From: Elysia marginata
Lineage: Eukaryota > Mollusca > Gastropoda > Plakobranchidae
Direction of reading: 5' to 3'
Assembly (NCBI GenBank): GCA_019649035.1
Contig: BMAT01012045.1
Location: 10,131 to 46,705, forward strand
DNA: 36,575 bases
Under the pieces are notes generated by a model. That model was not told the DNA's origin. It saw nothing but the letters and a program-made list of their open reading frames with translations, and did not search any database. The number at the start of each line of letters is the position of its first letter. Within the stretch, counting starts at the first letter, position 1. This document shows, piece after piece, positions 21,542 to 31,804 of this stretch. Made by a program: the position numbers and the translations under genes.

Positions 21542-21959
21542 GAGGGGGTTTAGCACTAAATTTGGTGTTAATATAATGTTAATACGGTGAATATATTCAA
21601 AGTATTTTGAACTTCTAAATTATAAAGTACCGGTACATATGAAAAAAATTACGAACAAGGAACCAACAACCCATCAATAAACAAAGAGTATTGACCGAAG
21701 AGATTCATAACGCGAAATGGCTGAAGCAAATAATTTTTGGAAGAAAAAATATATTAATGAAAGCTGCATTGATTATAATATTCATAGTATTTTGTACATA
21801 CATCTGAACCCTTCAAAAAGACCTTGAAAATTGTTGTTTAAAACAGGTCTTATGAGAGGAGGGTGTCTTATTCAGGATTTAAATTACTATACCCATATAG
21901 GAGAATGGCCCTAAATCTAAAGTCACATAAGATGTGTCGTTTTTATTGAGAGGATCTTA

Positions 21960-22610
21960 ATTTCAGGGATTCCACTGAACTTCATTTTAGATGGACTCAA
22001 ACTTCTACGGTTTTGAATTCCTGGGGTGTTTTCTTATAATATTAGCAGACAACAATTCTGTGACTGGATTGGTTGATAACATGAATGAAAATAATTTTTA
22101 AGACATATTGAATGAACTGTTAGATGATGTCGATAAAAAAGTTTAAAACTAAAGGTGTCAAAAACTAAAAACTGGTAATTGACCTTGGAAGGGGAGAAGT
22201 GGCACGACCACCATTGGTTATAGCAGGGGACACAGTTGAACGAGTTAACTTGGCACCATTCTGTCTAGCACATGACGCCAGACGGCATAATGTACTTTTG
22301 AAGAAAACTTAGGTCTTTTAGGTTCATTGATTTTTACAGAGCCATTGTGGAGAGTATCTTAACTCAATCGATTATTGTTTGCTTGTATAGAACAGCAAAA
22401 AAGAGCACCACAAGACTAAACTCAATTGCCATAGACGAACGTAATTGGTGTGAATCTGCGGTATTGAAAAATATTTTTATAAAGAAAGAATGTCAGCCAG
22501 AACGGGAAAGGTCTTCAAAGGTTGCACCCACCAAGCAAAGAAGTATTTTGATTTTTTACCCTACGGGTAAATACTTAGGGCCGCGAGTGAATAAATTGAA
22601 CATTTACATT
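21960..22610 (+). pseudogene. L2/CR1-like LINE fossil, strongly decayed
   Basis: At 22042-22092 the plus strand reads 'LADNNSVTGLVDNMNEN', matching the reverse-transcriptase active-site block 'yADDtvvtGLi...nE', with the second catalytic Asp changed to Asn. 'PPLVIAGDTVERVN' follows at about 22210-22250. The frame at 22347 gives 'ESILTQSIIVCLYRTAKKST', the LINE 'ESIlt.sI..wf' block, and then 'PTGKYLGPRVNK', the C-terminal 'lPSGrry' block. Long stretches between are missing or out of frame. It is an old copy of the general type seen at 6680-9204. Confidence 0.7.
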
Positions 22611-22920
22611 GCTTAAGAATTGTTCTATTTTTCACTTTTATATAACATTGTTTTATAGTGTATTTTGGAAATATATAATTTTTCAAAAGAAATATTAAAA
22701 TCTTTTTCCATCCATCCATTAAAGCAATGTTGAACTTTTCTTGCCAAAATGAGAAGCTCAACGGGTCTCTAAACTACCTCCTTCCTAAATGGTTATGAGG
22801 GCAGGTAACTCATCTTGTACCATATTCAGATCATTTTAGACTATGACAGTTGTCTCTCTTTGCTATCAAATAATTTTGAGCGCTAAGTCAAAGTACAAGC
22901 ACGAGAGAAGAGAAAAATCC

Positions 22921-24070
22921 TTCAAGCCATACTACACTATGTGTATTGAAAGGTGTTTTAAGTTATACTACACTAAGTGTATTGAAAGACGTTTTAAGTT
23001 ATACTACACTACGTGTATTGAAAGATGTTTTAAGTTATACTAAACTACGTGTATTGAAAGATGTTTTAAGTTATACTACACTTCGTGTATTGAAAGATGT
23101 TTTAAGTTATACTGCACTACATGTTTTGAAAGATGTTTTAAGTTATACCACACTACATGTTTTGAAAGCTGTTTCAGTTATACTACACTACGTGTATTGA
23201 AAGATGTTTTAAGTTGTACTACACTATATGTATTGAAAGATGTTTTAGGTTATACTAAACAACGTGTATTGAAAGATGTTTTAAACTATACTAAACTAAA
23301 TGTGTTGAAAGATGTTTTAAGTTATACTACACTACATGTATTAAAAGATGTTTTAAGTTATACTATACGTCCTGTATTGAAATATATTTTAATTTACACT
23401 ACATGTATTGAAAGATGTTTTAAGTTGTACTGCACTACTAGTTTTGAAAGATGTTTCAAGTTATACCACACTACGTGTATTGAAAATGTTTTAAGTTATA
23501 CTACACTAAGTGTATTGAAAGGCGTTTTAAGTTATACTAAACAACGTGTATTGAAAGATGTTTTAAACTATACTAAACTAAATGTGTTTAAATATGTTTA
23601 AGTTATACTACACTACCTGTATTAAAAGATGTTTTAAGTTATACCACACTACATGTTTTGAAAGCTGTTTAAGTTACTCTACGCTACGTGTATTGAAAGA
23701 TGTTTTAAGTTGTACTACACTACATGTATTGAAAGATGTTTTAAGTTATACTACACTACTTGCATTGAAAGCTGTTTAAGTTACACTACGCTACGTGTAT
23801 TGAAAGATGTTTTAAGTTGTACTACACTACATGTATTTAAAGATGTTTTAAATTACACTAAATGTGTTGAAAGATATTTTAAGTTATACTACACTACTTA
23901 TATTGAAAGATGTTTTAATTTACACTAAATGTGTTGAAAGATGTTTTAAGTTATACTACACTACGTGTATTGAAAGATGTTTTAAGCTATACTACACAAC
24001 ATCATACTTGTCTTGAAATATGCTTTAAGTTATGCTACACTACATGTATTGAAAGATGCTTTAGTTTATC
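22921..24070. repeat. 36-bp minisatellite, about 32 units, with higher-order structure
   Basis: The basic unit is TTTTAAGTTATACTACACTA then CGTGTATTGAAAGATG (36 bases). Units vary (CTACATG, CTAAATG, TTGTACT and others), and a few are shortened by one or more bases. The 12-codon frame ('VLSYTTLRVLKD') is therefore broken repeatedly, and the successive open frames are artefacts. Repeated combinations point to higher-order units: the pair starting TATACTAAACAACGTG occurs at 23251 and 23533 (282 bases apart), and the CTGTTTAAGTTAC variant occurs at 23665 and 23772 (107 bases apart, three units minus one base). Confidence 0.95.
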
Positions 24071-24463
24071 ACTGACCCTAAATGTCGTGTATTTATATTA
24101 TCCTAAATTGCACTATTCTTTATTAAAACACCTTATGTATTTCTGAGCCTTAGTGTCATAAGTTTTTTGCATACAAAAATATACACTTCCTTTGACAAAG
24201 AACATTATAAAATATTGACAACAAATGCGCTCAATAAAGTAGAACCTAATTAGTATTGCATTCTTCAAACTGCTTGGTAAAACCTCTCATTACTACCACA
24301 ATGGCTGCTGAATGTTTTCAGCGTGTAATGGCTGAATCATCTAAGTGATAAACTACCCTATTTTTGTTTAAACTTATAGCAGCAAGTTCGGACTTATAAA
24401 CAAAACGTAAAACTGATTATATCAATTTCATTGTTTTTAAACGGTGTTTTCTCTATATATGTA

Positions 24464-24507
<44 letters not shown>

Positions 24508-24522
24508 TTACTACTACTACTA
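24464..24522. repeat. (ACT)n microsatellite
   Basis: About 19 ACT units with one ATT interruption. Confidence 0.95.
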
Positions 24523-26222
24523 TAAATAAATAAAGGATGTCGTCATAGGACAACGGTTGTATTGTCGCCTAAAAATATCGTGCAACTGTAACGCTATACC
24601 TCCGTTTCAAATACACAGCCTCGCATATTCTGAAGTCTTTGATTTATGGTAACTATTGTTTTCCTATTTTTTTTGTTACTTTATAGAATGGAAACTTTTT
24701 GGGCCAGTTATGTACATCAGTCATCTGGTAAACAAGCAGTATTCTGAGCAAGTTTAAGTACTTATTTTCCACATTTCTTTGACTGCTTTATGAGCAACAA
24801 CCATGAAGATTGGCCATTATGTTTAAACTATGTTCTTCTTGGAAGTTTAGTTTCTATTCTCTAGCTTTATTTTGGTGCGCAATGTCATATGCAATTCCAC
24901 TTAACTGCCTTTTTTTAAGAATTCCCAATTCGTTCAATATTCTTTAACAAGAACTATCGTTCAAAAGAATTTCGATGATAAACTGTTTAATGCGTCTGCA
25001 ATGTTCTGTATCCCTTTAATGCACTTCTTTTGATAATGAAATGGTCAAGTTGACCTTGTGGAAAAAAGTATGATATTACAATATTTTAACTGTATCGTTT
25101 TGTAATTCCTGTCGTTGTTTTTTTTTATTTCCTACTTGGTGTTTGCGAAAAGCTGAGATGTACAGAAAATGAAGTCCAGTAATTTTGCTGCGAAAAATCC
25201 CTGCTTGGTCAGATAAATTTCTTTTAAGTTCTTTTATTTTTCTCTTACTAAACAATAACTTCTACATTTTTATCAGCTTACAAAATATGGGTGGGGTCTT
25301 TTTTGTATATTAAGCGCGGTTCCCTAATAAATGCCTCAACCAATTTAAGGTCACCAATGTAACATCTTTAACACATTTCTAAATCAAAGTCATTTCTTTC
25401 AAAGATCAAGTCATGGCTTTTCTTCTGGTGTCTGCAAAATTTTATGCATAGCCATATGCGTATCAGATATAGGCCCTTTTTTTCTTGGGCTTTTTTTTCT
25501 GTACTCCTACTTTTAAAGGGAAGTAAATGAACGTTTTTTATAAACAAAAAATACCTCACCTTTGTTGTGTGTGTTTGTTTCAATATAAAACCATATCCTT
25601 TTGCTAAGGTAGATGTCTCTTTTCCAGTTATTTATACCTTTTTAAGGCACGTTATGCCCTTTTAAGTTTCATAGATTAAAAATCTAATATTGATCAATAT
25701 TTTACTCAGCTGCTTCTCAAGGGCACTACAAATATTTCCATAAAACAGCAAGGTTTCAGTAGCTTGTACGGCACTGTTTAACGTGCGGTTTGCTAAACTG
25801 CGAAGTCTTTGTCTATTTGGGTGTGTTGAAGGTTTCCAGAGTATCGAAAAGAAGGTTTGGCGTTGTCAGACTGACCGTTAGACTGTAAATACCAAAGTAC
25901 TTGCGTAACGTGGCTTCCATTTTAGGCTTTGCATCTGCTTCTTTTTGTTTTGCCCTTAACCGTACTTTTTCTCACGAGTTCATTGCAGTCATTTTATTGT
26001 AAAGCTTTGCTCTCCATAAGCCGATCCTCTTTTGTACACTGGACTTAACGGTAAGCTCCCAAACACCCTATCATAAAGCTATGGGATTTTTTTATAAAAG
26101 CTACTCATGAGATTAGCTTTATTCAAACAACATTATGTAAAAAAAACGAATACAAAACAGATCAAAGATCACTCATATATTACAATATTTACATTACGGC
26201 TGACTGACCCTAAAGGCGACCC
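24523..26222. other. 1.7 kb without a recognised gene
   Basis: AT-rich sequence with many T runs. No domain, tRNA-like box or transposon terminus was recognised. The 71-codon minus frame at 25583-25368 has no support. Confidence 0.5.
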
Positions 26223-26262
26223 TACACGATCAATTATATTGCGCGGTATTATTGATCGTGTA
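26223..26262. repeat. Perfect 12-bp inverted repeat, 16-base loop
   Basis: TACACGATCAAT at 26223-26234 and its exact complement ATTGATCGTGTA at 26251-26262 enclose TATATTGCGCGG-type sequence. It resembles the ends of a miniature inverted-repeat element or its remnant, and it leads a cluster of inverted repeats extending to about 27040. Confidence 0.8.
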
Positions 26263-26317
26263 CGGTCTGCTTAAAGTCGCGAACATACTGCGCACTGTCC
26301 GCACTCAGCCCAGCAAC

Positions 26318-26624
26318 GTTTGGTTTGGTTGTTTGAATTTTAAAGTCTCTTTTCAACTACAAGGTTATATTACAGACCGCGCTTGGGACAATTGAAAGCG
26401 TGTTGCCACACTGTGGTGTAAGGAGCGCTTGCATACATCACACCCAGTCACATTGTCCTGACACCGGGCCGACCAGACTCAGCACTAAATCCATAATGCC
26501 GGACACTAGGCGGATCAGCTGTTAATACCAATTTTTAAGTCCTTGGCTTGACTCGGCCGGGGATTGAACCCACACCTCCCGATCTCTGAGCAAGTGTCTT
26601 ACCGCTAAGCCACAGAGCCGGTGC
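26318..26624 (-). mobile_element. tRNA-derived SINE, inverted second copy
   Basis: This is the reverse complement of the SINE at 12617-12919 over its full length, with scattered substitutions. On minus, the A box is TGGCTTAGCGG (26612-26602) and the B box GGTTCAATCCC (26570-26560). GCCCAGCAAC at 26308-26317 and GCCCAGCTAC at 26625-26634 are likely target duplications, with one mismatch in ten. The right one overlaps the start of the MITE at 26634. Confidence 0.92.
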
Positions 26625-26633
26625 GCCCAGCTA

Positions 26634-26787
26634 CGGACAAAAATAGGGCAATTGGGTTACAGTGAGAAAAACCATCGTCTGATCATACTGCCAGTATATT
26701 ACCAGTATAATCAGACGTTGTTTTTTTTCCACAGTATGATCAGACGTTGGTTTTTCCCACTGTAACCCAGTTGCCCTATTTTTCCCG
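26634..26787. mobile_element. 154-bp foldback MITE with TA flanks
   Basis: The left arm, 26634-26690, starts CGGACAAAAATAGGGCAA, and the right arm, 26732-26787, ends TTGCCCTATTTTTCCCG. They are complementary over about 56 bases with around five differences. Both ends abut TA (26632-26633 and 26788-26789), the target duplication of Tc1/mariner-type elements. The 41-base centre contains a partial repeat of the inner arm ('CAGTATAATCAGACGTTG'). There is no coding capacity. Confidence 0.88.
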
Positions 26788-26853
26788 TAGCATGCGGACC
26801 GATCGCAGTACGTTAGCAGCCTTATTCATTACGCTAGCTAAGAGTACAAAGCC

Positions 26854-27041
26854 GTATACACAGTTAACGCTAGCTTGATATTTACTCGAGGTTGTGTACA
26901 TGAGAACGATAAATAGTATCATTTCTCTTGTGCCGCACCAAGTCACTGTCTTTGTGCAGTACAAGATAATAAAGAAAAATGTTTATCGTACTTGTCTACA
27001 AGTACTCGCGTTCATCGCAAGCTAGCGTTTACTGTTTACAG
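26854..27041. repeat. MITE-like inverted repeat, about 22-bp arms
   Basis: ACACAGTTAACGCTAGCTTG at 26858-26877 pairs with CAAGCTAGCGTTTACTGTTT at 27018-27037 (18 of 20). Weaker pairing continues inward (CTCGAG/CTCGCG regions). Total span is about 185 bases. There is no target duplication I can define. A further GCTAGC word lies at about 26833. Confidence 0.55.
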
Positions 27042-27726
27042 GGTTTGACGCTGGCTGTTGATTTGGCCTAGGCCGCTGTAGTACAATAGTTCAGACAATC
27101 ATGAGTAGATGTCAAGTGGTAGTGTCCGAGGGTTTTTGTTGTCGCTGTTGTTGTGTTATTGTTTGGTTTTTTTTTGTTGTTGTTGTTCGTTTGTTATTTT
27201 TTGTTTTTGTTTTTGTTTTGGTAGATGACCTGTAACAGAGCAGCGCCTGTCAGTCAAAACATGAACAAACAGGTGCATAATTGATCCAATGATCTATCTC
27301 TCCTAATTATGGGACTGTTCCATGAACTTTTGAAAATTCTTTTATAGTAAATCCTCTTGGACAGTCGTGAGTTTTTAAGCTTAGATTTAGCACTGAAGTT
27401 ATTTGAATAAACTACCTCGCCAACAGAAGAGTTCGCTGGTGAGCCTACTTTTTTAATTTTACACACAAAAAAGGTTAGAAGTGAAACAGTCTCATAGGGA
27501 ACCTACCATCTACAAATTGTTGGAGCGTTCGGCATGATTAGGCTTTAGGGATTGGGCATCACTAAATAAGTTTGTACGCCCGTCACAATAGGTTATGTAC
27601 TCTTCAAGTTTCTTCATATTCGTTTATAATTTTCCATTTCCATCCAAGATAAAGAAAATGCACCCTTAGTTTTATGCAAATGAGAAATAAAAGCATTTTT
27701 CGCCAATAGTGTGCTTTAAACTTTCT
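27042..27726. other. Spacer with GTT-rich simple sequence
   Basis: TTGTTG/GTTTTT runs occur at about 27130-27220. No gene or transposon is recognised. Confidence 0.5.
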
Positions 27727-28024
27727 TTGATATTCTCTCTCTCCCTCTCTCTCTCTCTCTTTTTTAATCTCTTTCTATCTATCTGTCTTTTTCTCTCTCC
27801 TTGTCTGTCTCTCTATCTCTGTCTCTCCCTGTCTCACTCTCTACCTACCTCCCTCTCTCTCCCTCTCTCTCCTCTCTCTCTGTCTCTCTCTATAATTCTC
27901 TCTTTCTCTCGATCTCTCTCTTTTTGTCTTTCATCCCCTCTCTCGATCTCTCTCTCTCTCTCTCTCTGTTTCTCTCACACTCTCTCTCCTGTCTCTTTCT
28001 CTGTCTCTTTCTTTCTTTTTTATC
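27727..28024. repeat. CT-rich pyrimidine tract of about 300 bases
   Basis: Degenerate CT, TCTC and CTGTCT runs. The Ser/Leu-rich plus-strand frames (27709-28044) are composition artefacts. Directly downstream (28070-28105) is AAGGCCACCCGATGTGGACA, which resembles the 3' terminus of an L2-like LINE. Confidence 0.9.
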
Positions 28025-28039
28025 TCTGTATTGCTAAAC

Positions 28040-28110
28040 GTTAACATAATTCTGTACTGTTTTGTCTAATGTGAATAAGGCCACCCGATGTGGACAAATA
28101 TCATTTAATC
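28040..28110 (+). mobile_element. Possible LINE 3' end
   Basis: CCACCCGATGTGGACAAATA followed by ATTTAATCAATTTAAC resembles the end of the LINE at 7400-7431 (CCAATATGGACAATAAAGAA, AATTGAATTGAA). It also follows a dinucleotide-rich tract, as that one does. The match is short and unproven. Confidence 0.35.
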
Positions 28111-28417
28111 AATTTAACATTTATCAAGATTTTGTAGAGACTTTGAAAAGAGCCCCATGAAACGTCACACCCATAGAACGATCAAACTATGTAGATGTCA
28201 AATAAATTCTTTTTTTTTTTCAATAATTTTTTGCTCATGTGATCAAAGGGTGACAGCGTGAGTTGCAAAGTGATTTCTTTTCTGGCAGCTGCTTCTACAT
28301 GACGTACTATAAACTGTAGGGCATTGACATTTCACAAATTTTGACCTTGTGTGGCCTTTGTGATTGCAGTGTGATAGATTCACATCAGAAACCTTATTTG
28401 GTATCATCAAAACTTGA

Positions 28418-28423
28418 TTTATT
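28418..28423 (-). terminator. Candidate polyadenylation signal of the glutamine synthetase gene
   Basis: AATAAA on minus, about 240 bases after the stop codon at 28662. It is the first clear hexamer found downstream. Such hexamers are common in AT-rich sequence. Confidence 0.4.
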
Positions 28424-28661
28424 GCACTTAAGGATGGGTTACCATTCACGTCTTAGATCCTCAGCGTTGCACACAGTCCAACAAGTAAAGGACTAAGCAA
28501 GCGGTTTCTACGAAATGTTTATAAACATTGATTGTCTTAAGCGAATCTAGCTTCCATTTTGGTCTCCATTGAATTATTTTAACAATATTTGTTCTTTTTT
28601 CTAAAACAAGTTTTAAGATCATTTGTTTATAAATAATTCTTTCATATAGGTGTGTACAGAG

Positions 28662-29085
28662 CTACAAAGATTCCTGGTAGTATTCCTTTTCTTTTACAAG
28701 CATCTGTTCGTCAGGTATATCTCCGAGACTTTTAAAATGCTCCAATTCGTAGCTTCTCTTTGTGTGAAGGAACAGTTTCACCATCTTCGGTCCCAAGATT
28801 TCATTCAGTAGCGTGTCTGCCTCGAGTGCGTCCAGCGCTTCCTCTAAACTCTCTGGCAACCTCTTGGTCTTGTCCATCTGTTCTGGCAGGGTCAACTTTC
28901 TGCGGACTCCATCCATCCCTGCGGCCACCGTACACGCCATGACTAAGTGAGGATTGCACGCGCTGCTTGGAATCCTATTTTCTATGTACACGTTCTTTCC
29001 CGGGTCTATTTTCAAACGGAAGGTAGTTCGCCGATATTCTAGCGCCCAGTTTGCAAAGTTTGGGGCGTACTTTGTGCTTATCCGC
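28662..29085 (-). CDS. Glutamine synthetase last exon with stop codon
   Basis: 424 bases from acceptor TTTACTTCTTCAG to the TAG at 28664-28662. It completes the split codon (Arg) and continues 'RISTKYAPNFANWALEYRRT', then 'YIENRIPSSACNPHLVMA' (last metal Glu and the Arg that contacts substrate), 'AAGMDGVRRKLTLPEQ', 'LPESLEEALDALEAD', and a charged C-terminal helix ending 'KEKEYYQESL'. Length and order agree with the family's end. Confidence 0.96.
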
Positions 29086-31650
29086 CTGAAGAAGTAAAAA
29101 ATTAGAGTACAGTTATTAAAAGAACTGCAAATGAATCAGATCAATACTGTTCCGTTGTTTCCCATGTCAGTATTCATATTCTCAAGCAGTCAATAATACC
29201 TAGTGGATGGAAAGTCTACTTTTAGTGGTGGGTTCTAATCATACCGAAGGCAAACAGTTTTTGACAGTTTTCACTTTAAACCTACTTAAGTATTTCAATA
29301 TAGCGCTAATCTGGCGTCCTATATTTTTAATCAAGTAGTGAGTAGTCGAGTGTGCAATTGAGGATAATCGTAAGTACTGGGGTAGATGACTAAACGTATG
29401 TTCATATTTCTATACTTAAACAAAACACGAAAGTCATTAAACTGTTTCATTCGGATAAGTTATTTGTATAATTATCAAGATTTTGCCGTAAGTTCCAACG
29501 TACAACACATTGTCGATTACCTTAAAATAATTTTTAAAAGAAAATGACGAGTAATTTAATTAGATACAATTGTTCTCAAACAATATTTTGCATGGGACTT
29601 TAAATTGCAACCCATGCACAGGTTGGTCATAGCTTAAAATGAAATACTTTTTGCATTAGTCATTGTTTTATTTTGTGAAGAAGCATTAGGCTGTAAATGG
29701 AACAACTAAGAGTCTTTTGATTTTAATAAAATAGGTAAATTTACCATTGTGTCAAAGTTGCACACGAGAATATTCAGGCACTTTGATCCACAGTTATTAG
29801 ACACAAACATCAGAATTAAATAGCGAGTACATACACAAACACGCAATATCCATCCGAAGATTCAGTTACAGAATATCAACAAAATAAGGAAGGAAGTCAT
29901 ACATAAACTTAAATTAACATGGAGTGAAAATTTGTCTCCGTGAATATGCAATGATATCGAATCATCGATCGCTTTGAATTTTTAGGAATTTTTTTTGTCC
30001 GTGTTTAATCAACTCTTAATTAAATAGCTGAAAAATTGTGTTGCCCAGTCAGGCTTCAGTAATAACAAAAGAGCCATCACCCCCACCTTGCCTTACCTGT
30101 AGCAGTTCACTGTAGGTGAACACAGTGCAGTCATTGCTGGAGCATGCTCAACAAGGCCAGCCAACCAGTGACGTCCAAACTGCGATAACTCATTGGGATT
30201 ATCGGGGTCGACAAACACGTTGTCTCCGTTTTTGTTCCACAACGAAAAGTTGAAATGGTAACCATTGTGAATACCTTCCTTCACGTCATCACAAGCCATA
30301 AAATTACCGTCACACCCTTTCTCTTTTAAGTATAAGTAAGCAGCTGTGCGGAATTCAGCAACCATGTCAGCAGCCTGAGGAACAGAAGAACCAGTTGTGG
30401 CGTAAATCTTCAATCACATGCATTCAACATTCTTTCACTAATAAAAAGAAGAAGAAGAAGAAAAAGAAGAAGAAGAAGAAGAAGAAGAAGAAGAAGAAGA
30501 AGAAGAAGAAGAAGAAGAAGAAGAAGAAGAAGAAGAAGAAGAAGAAGAAATTAGTCAACTAAAGTAAACGACAAGATCCAGCCTAGCACCAAAATAAAGT
30601 GCACCCGTCAGCGGGATCTGAGTCTATAGTCAATGAACAGACTGAGGTGACTTGACACGAGATACTGCACAGAGAGTCCACCAGAATCACTTCTGGTCTT
30701 TGTTGGTGCACGCCTTTCAGCATACACCTTTGTTCATAAGCATGTTGTCTGATATGTTGTCTCCAAGCATACCTGTTATAAGCGGTGGGTTCCAAGTGGA
30801 CTGTGTCGATGCTGCAATTTTGGAGCGACTTTTTCAAGGTGTCTATAAAGCGAAGCGCTGGTCTCATCCTGTGCCCTATCGAAAGATCTCTTAAGAAATT
30901 TGGGGGGGGGGGGAATCTAACATGAGACATGTGCACCAGGTGTCCTAACCATCTCAACTGGAAGAGTGTTACCAAAGTATCAGTGCTTTCCATCTAGCCT
31001 ATTTTAAGCATTTCAACATTTGATATTTCGTTGAATCACTTGATGCTCAAGATGCGTCGCAGATAGCGCTATAGCAATTGGTATAGAAACTTGACATGCC
31101 TTTTGTATAGTGCCCACTTCTCGCAGCTGTACAGCAAGTCTCTCAGAGCAACAGCTTTGTGCACTGCACACAACTTAGAATCTGTGGTCAGTTCCTTCTA
31201 TCTCTAAACTCGCTTCTTCAAACTACCGTAGGACACACTAGCCTTTGCTTTTTGGGTGAGTATTAATTTTCCTCGTCCAGGGAGTTGGAGGACGCCGGGT
31301 TACTTCCGAGATATTTGAAAGAATCGGCACAGTTCAAAGTCTTGTTGTCCATTTTGATCTCAGGCGTATTGTCCATAGGTCCTCTTACGGCGTAAAACAT
31401 CTCCTATGTTTCGTTTTGTTTTGTTTTAAGGCTGATTTTTAGCCCGTGGCGCTTGGTAGCGGCAGAGATGGAATCTGCTAGTTGTTGAAGATTATGCTCA
31501 CTGTGGTCGACAATAGCATAGTCATTAGCACACAACAAGTAAAGAACGTGAGCCATTTTGACACCCCTATCTGTTTCGCATGAGACATGAAGCCTGGGTC
31601 TGTATCCTTGAAGGCGGAGAGCAATAATTATAATAATAATAATAAAAAAA

Positions 31651-31704
<54 letters not shown>

Positions 31705-31735
31705 TAATAATGATAATAATAATAATAACAATAAC

Positions 31736-31804
<69 letters not shown>

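Noticed and set aside
21209..21556. Long minus-strand poly-leucine open frame
   Set aside because: It is a reading of the trinucleotide microsatellite and runs through 58 undetermined bases.
22921..24070. Possible CRISPR-like array (36-base repeats)
   Set aside because: Units are directly adjacent with no unique spacers, and the window is eukaryotic. It is a minisatellite.
22843..24146. Chain of open frames with 12-residue repeats
   Set aside because: Unit-length changes break the frame several times. The frames follow from a 36-base unit without stops.
27709..28044. Ser/Leu-rich 111-codon plus-strand protein
   Set aside because: Translation of a CT-rich simple sequence in any frame gives this composition.
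21124..28660. Downstream exons of the somatomedin-B gene with membrane helices
   Set aside because: No plus-strand frame here shows a hydrophobic segment series; the frames are LINE or repeat derived.
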